NCBI RefSeq assembly: GCF_010550695.1
Contig: NZ_JAAGOB010000001.1
Span: 310,001-374,000, forward strand
Origin: Phytoactinopolyspora alkaliphila
GTDB taxonomy: Bacteria > Actinomycetota > Actinomycetes > Jiangellales > Jiangellaceae
Reading direction: 5' to 3'
DNA: 64,000 bases
Of this stretch, positions 62,022 to 64,000 are shown one piece after another. The notes below the pieces were generated by a model. The model did not search any database. It had not been told where the DNA came from and saw only the letters and a list, made by a program, of their open reading frames with translations. The position numbers and the translations under genes were made by a program. Position 1 is the first letter of the stretch, and each line of letters opens with the position of its first letter.

Positions 62022-62870
62022 ATGCAAACGGTATGGCGAGGCTCGATCTCCTTCGGGCTGGTGTCGATCCCGGTACGGCTGGTGTCCGCCACGGAGGAGA
62101 AAGACGTCAGCTTCCGGCAGGTGCATGCCACCGACGGCGGGCGGATCCGCTATCGCCGGTTCTGCGAGAAGGACGGCGACGAGGTCGCCTACGCCGACAT
62201 CGCGAAGGGATACGAGCTGCCCGACGGCGAGATGGTGGTGCTGACCAGCGACGACCTAGCGGACCTCCCCGTGGCTTCGAGCCGGGCCGTGGACGTGCTC
62301 GGCTTCGTGCCGTTCTCACAGATCGACCCGACGGCGCTGTCACGGGCCTACTACGTCGAGCCCACCGGAGACACCAAGCCGTATGTCCTGCTGCGTGACG
62401 CGCTCGAGGAGTCTGGCCGGGTAGGCGTCGTCAAGGTGGCATTGCGCAACCGGGAGCGCCTCGCCGTGCTCCGCTCACACGAGGGCGTGCTGGTGGTGCA
62501 GACCATGCTGTGGCCGGACGAGATCCGCCGTGCCGAGTTCGGCTTCCTCTCCGAGGATGTGCAGGTGCGCAAACAGGAGATGGCCATGGCCGAGTCCTAC
62601 ATCGAGACACTGGCCGGCGACTTCGATCCGGACGAGTACACCGACGAGTACCGCGAGGCGGTGCTCGAACTGGTGGCCGCGCGCAGTGCAGGCGTCGAGC
62701 CGGCGCAGCCCGCCGAGGAGCCAACCGAGGACAAGGTGGTCGACCTCATGGAGGCGCTGCGGCGCAGCGTCGAGCAGGCCAAGGACTCGAAGAAGGCGTC
62801 GGCCAAGGACGCGCCGGCGAAAAAGGCGGCGGCGAAGAAGACGTCGGCGAAGAGCAAGAAGTCCGCTTGA
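62022..62870 (+). CDS. ku: Bacterial Ku, non-homologous end joining
   Basis: A 282-residue Ku homodimer subunit that binds DNA ends. The start MQTVWRGSISFGLVSIPVRL is typical; then the core beta-barrel with FCEKDGDEVAYADIAKGYEL and GVLVVQTMLWPDEIRRAEFG. The C-terminal tail is lysine-rich (AKKAAAKKTSAKSKK), as in actinobacterial Ku with a basic DNA-binding extension. The ATG at 62022 is preferred with GGGGAG upstream; an ATG at 62004 adds six residues. No ligase D gene is inside the window. Confidence 0.95.
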   Translation: MQTVWRGSISFGLVSIPVRLVSATEEKDVSFRQVHATDGGRIRYRRFCEKDGDEVAYADIAKGYELPDGEMVVLTSDDLADLPVASSRAVDVLGFVPFSQIDPTALSRAYYVEPTGDTKPYVLLRDALEESGRVGVVKVALRNRERLAVLRSHEGVLVVQTMLWPDEIRRAEFGFLSEDVQVRKQEMAMAESYIETLAGDFDPDEYTDEYREAVLELVAARSAGVEPAQPAEEPTEDKVVDLMEALRRSVEQAKDSKKASAKDAPAKKAAAKKTSAKSKKSA

Positions 62871-62880
62871 GTGCTGCGTT

Positions 62881-62924
62881 GCGTCCTGCAGCTTGAGCGC
62901 CACGGGCCACACTCTGCAGGACGC
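62881..62924. terminator. Bidirectional hairpin between ku and the NUDIX gene
   Basis: GCGTCCTGCAG (62881-62891) and CTGCAGGACGC (62914-62924) are exact 11-base inverted repeats around a 22-base loop, between convergent genes. It could terminate transcription from both sides. Confidence 0.6.
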
Positions 62925-62937
62925 AGTGGCGGGTGGA

Positions 62938-63843
62938 TCACGGAAAGAGTCGAGTGAGTGTCCCCGGGCCGATGGTCGCCGCGCCGGCCCGTTCCGCTCG
63001 GCTGCGAAGCTCCCGGTCGGCGGTGACGACGACGACGTGGTCCTGCGGACGAGCGGTCACGGCGGCCGCGGCGACTTCGACGACCGTGTCGTCCCCGTGT
63101 CCGGGTGCGCGTTTCACGGAGACCGAGACGGGGACACCGCGATCTCCGTCGGAGTCCGCCCCGCCGTCCGGCGCGTCGAGGCCGCGGGCGGCGCCTTCGA
63201 CCACCAGATGCACGTCCGGCCACCAGAGCGTGGCCGGCAGCCCGAGGTCGGAGGCGGGCAGGGGAGGGGACAGTGCCAGTTGATCCCGTAGCCTGGCCGC
63301 CGCGCCGGCCCGGTCTCGCCACCACCCGTCGGGGCGCGACCCGACGACGTTGGCACCGTCGACCACCAGGACCAGCCGACGTGGCAGTTGATCCCGGATG
63401 GAGGGCCACAGGGCACCGAAGGACGGGTGCAGGGGGAGCGCGTCTACCTGGTCGACGGGTATCCAGGTGATCGCCAGGCTCTCCGGATCGCTGGCGTAGG
63501 CGTCGAACGGCGTGGAGGCGGCGGCCACGACAGTCGTGTAGGACCAGGTGCCGTGGTCTTCGATCCAGGCGTGGCTGGGTCGCACGAGCTCCGGCGGCAC
63601 GGCCGCCTCCTCGTGGGCTTCGCGGACGGCCGCATCGAGCGCCGCTTCACCGGACGCTCTCGCACCTCCCGGCACCCCCCACGTTCCGCCGTGGTGACTC
63701 CACTCGGCTCGATGTTGCAACAGGACGCCGCGCGCGGGATCGACGAGCAGGAGGCCGGCAGAGCCGAACAGGCCCCAGTGCCGGTGCCCGCAAGAACACT
63801 CGATCCAGCCGTCGCCGTCGGTGCGGTGCCTGAGAGGACTCAT
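62938..63843 (-). CDS. NUDIX hydrolase fused to an NYN/PIN-like domain
   Basis: A 301-residue two-domain protein. The N-terminal NUDIX domain (about 1-135) has the box G-x5-E-x7-REAHEEAAV within GGARASGEAALDAAVREAHEE, with a CSCGHRHWG stretch before it. The C-terminal half (about 150-300) starts RLVLVVDGANVVGSRPDGWW and ends DHVVVVTADRELRSRAERAGA, typical of NYN/PIN-like nuclease folds. The pairing suggests clean-up of nucleotides plus RNA cleavage. The ATG at 63843 is preferred; the frame runs on upstream over the divergent gene. Confidence 0.85.
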   Translation of the reverse strand: MSPLRHRTDGDGWIECSCGHRHWGLFGSAGLLLVDPARGVLLQHRAEWSHHGGTWGVPGGARASGEAALDAAVREAHEEAAVPPELVRPSHAWIEDHGTWSYTTVVAAASTPFDAYASDPESLAITWIPVDQVDALPLHPSFGALWPSIRDQLPRRLVLVVDGANVVGSRPDGWWRDRAGAAARLRDQLALSPPLPASDLGLPATLWWPDVHLVVEGAARGLDAPDGGADSDGDRGVPVSVSVKRAPGHGDDTVVEVAAAAVTARPQDHVVVVTADRELRSRAERAGAATIGPGTLTRLFP

Positions 63844-63868
63844 CGACACCCAGCGTAGGGTGAGCGCC

Positions 63869-64000
63869 GTGATCAGTCTCAATGAGGTGGGCGGTGCCGC
63901 CGAGCACACGCTCCGGCATGGTGACCAGACAGCTGTCGTCGTGGAGGCGGGAGGCGGGTTGCGTACCTACTCCGTGGCGGGTGTGGACGTGGTGGCGGGC
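63869..64000 (+). CDS. Aldose 1-epimerase-like protein, 5' part (runs off window)
   Basis: The first 44 residues of a galactose-mutarotase-fold protein. The stretch LRHGDQTAVVVEAGGGLRTY and then GVDVVAG match the N-terminus of aldose 1-epimerases. The start is GTG 63869 or GTG 63860, three codons earlier. It is divergent from the NUDIX-NYN gene. The rest lies outside the window. Confidence 0.7.
   Translation, partial: MISLNEVGGAAEHTLRHGDQTAVVVEAGGGLRTYSVAGVDVVAG

Noticed and set aside
1-64000. tRNA, rRNA or prophage genes
   Set aside because: No cloverleaf-like sequence, rRNA segment, integrase or phage structural gene was recognised by reading; a tRNA scan would be needed to be certain.

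Overview
The window is high-GC DNA with very short intergenic gaps, many GTG starts and 4-base ATGA/GTGA overlaps. Its gene content points to an actinomycete: a SufS-SufU-SufT block, an F420-dependent oxidoreductase, PucR and MerR regulators, Ku, and a rib operon with an FMN riboswitch. No rRNA, tRNA, CRISPR array, transposase or integrase was recognised, so this looks like chromosomal sequence. The genus cannot be fixed from the sequence alone.

Layout. Bases 1-2843 hold housekeeping genes: the end of an Fe-S assembly operon (sufS partial, sufU, sufT), a HAD hydrolase and peptide deformylase. Bases 2998-36133 form a roughly 33-kb catabolic region: a metallo-hydrolase, an NCS2 nucleobase permease, an MFS exporter, Mo-hydroxylase maturation genes (CoxD, CoxE, XdhC, MocA), an allH-allF-allG carbamoyltransferase operon diverging from pucR, a CoxM-CoxS-CoxL-CoxG Mo-hydroxylase operon, a nitrilase-family amidase, a frameshifted LysE-type transporter, a cytosine-deaminase-like protein, HyuA/HyuB, a CaiB CoA-transferase with a fused carboxyltransferase, a ferric-siderophore reductase, two MerR regulators, carbamate kinase and a barbiturase/cyanuric-acid hydrolase. 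Bases 36239-45394 are housekeeping: an F420 oxidoreductase, fmt, rsmB, rpe, FMN riboswitch, ribD-ribE-ribBA-ribH, hisE and hisG. Bases 45521-52168 carry a PLP-fold protein lacking its expected lysine, sixA, serB, an ABC ATPase and an NfeD/SPFH pair. Bases 52367-60880 carry a four-gene FtsX-type ABC system followed by an rRNA/tRNA methyltransferase with an internal duplication. The last part holds a LysE exporter, a 54-residue zinc-ribbon protein, Ku, a NUDIX-NYN fusion and the start of an aldose-epimerase-like gene.

How the genes may work together. The 33-kb region reads as a route for oxidising and opening a nitrogen heterocycle, most simply uracil/cytosine to barbiturate. A permease imports the base, a non-CODH Mo hydroxylase oxidises it, and a barbiturase-family enzyme opens the ring. 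Ureidomalonate, the barbiturase product, is one carbon longer than oxalurate, the known AllFGH substrate. AllFGH plus carbamate kinase could therefore release the carbamoyl group phosphorolytically and make ATP. The amidase, CoA-transferase and carboxyltransferase could process the C3 remainder through malonate and malonyl-CoA. This pathway is inference, but every gene class it needs is present.

Non-coding structure is also notable. Two related 86-bp near-perfect palindromes sit between convergent gene pairs (36144 and 45405). A different 60-bp palindrome lies between xdhC and mocA. A GATCAGGTGAC repeat array precedes the amidase gene. A MerR-type 19-bp-spacer promoter is visible, and an FMN riboswitch is followed by a stem that encloses the ribD Shine-Dalgarno.
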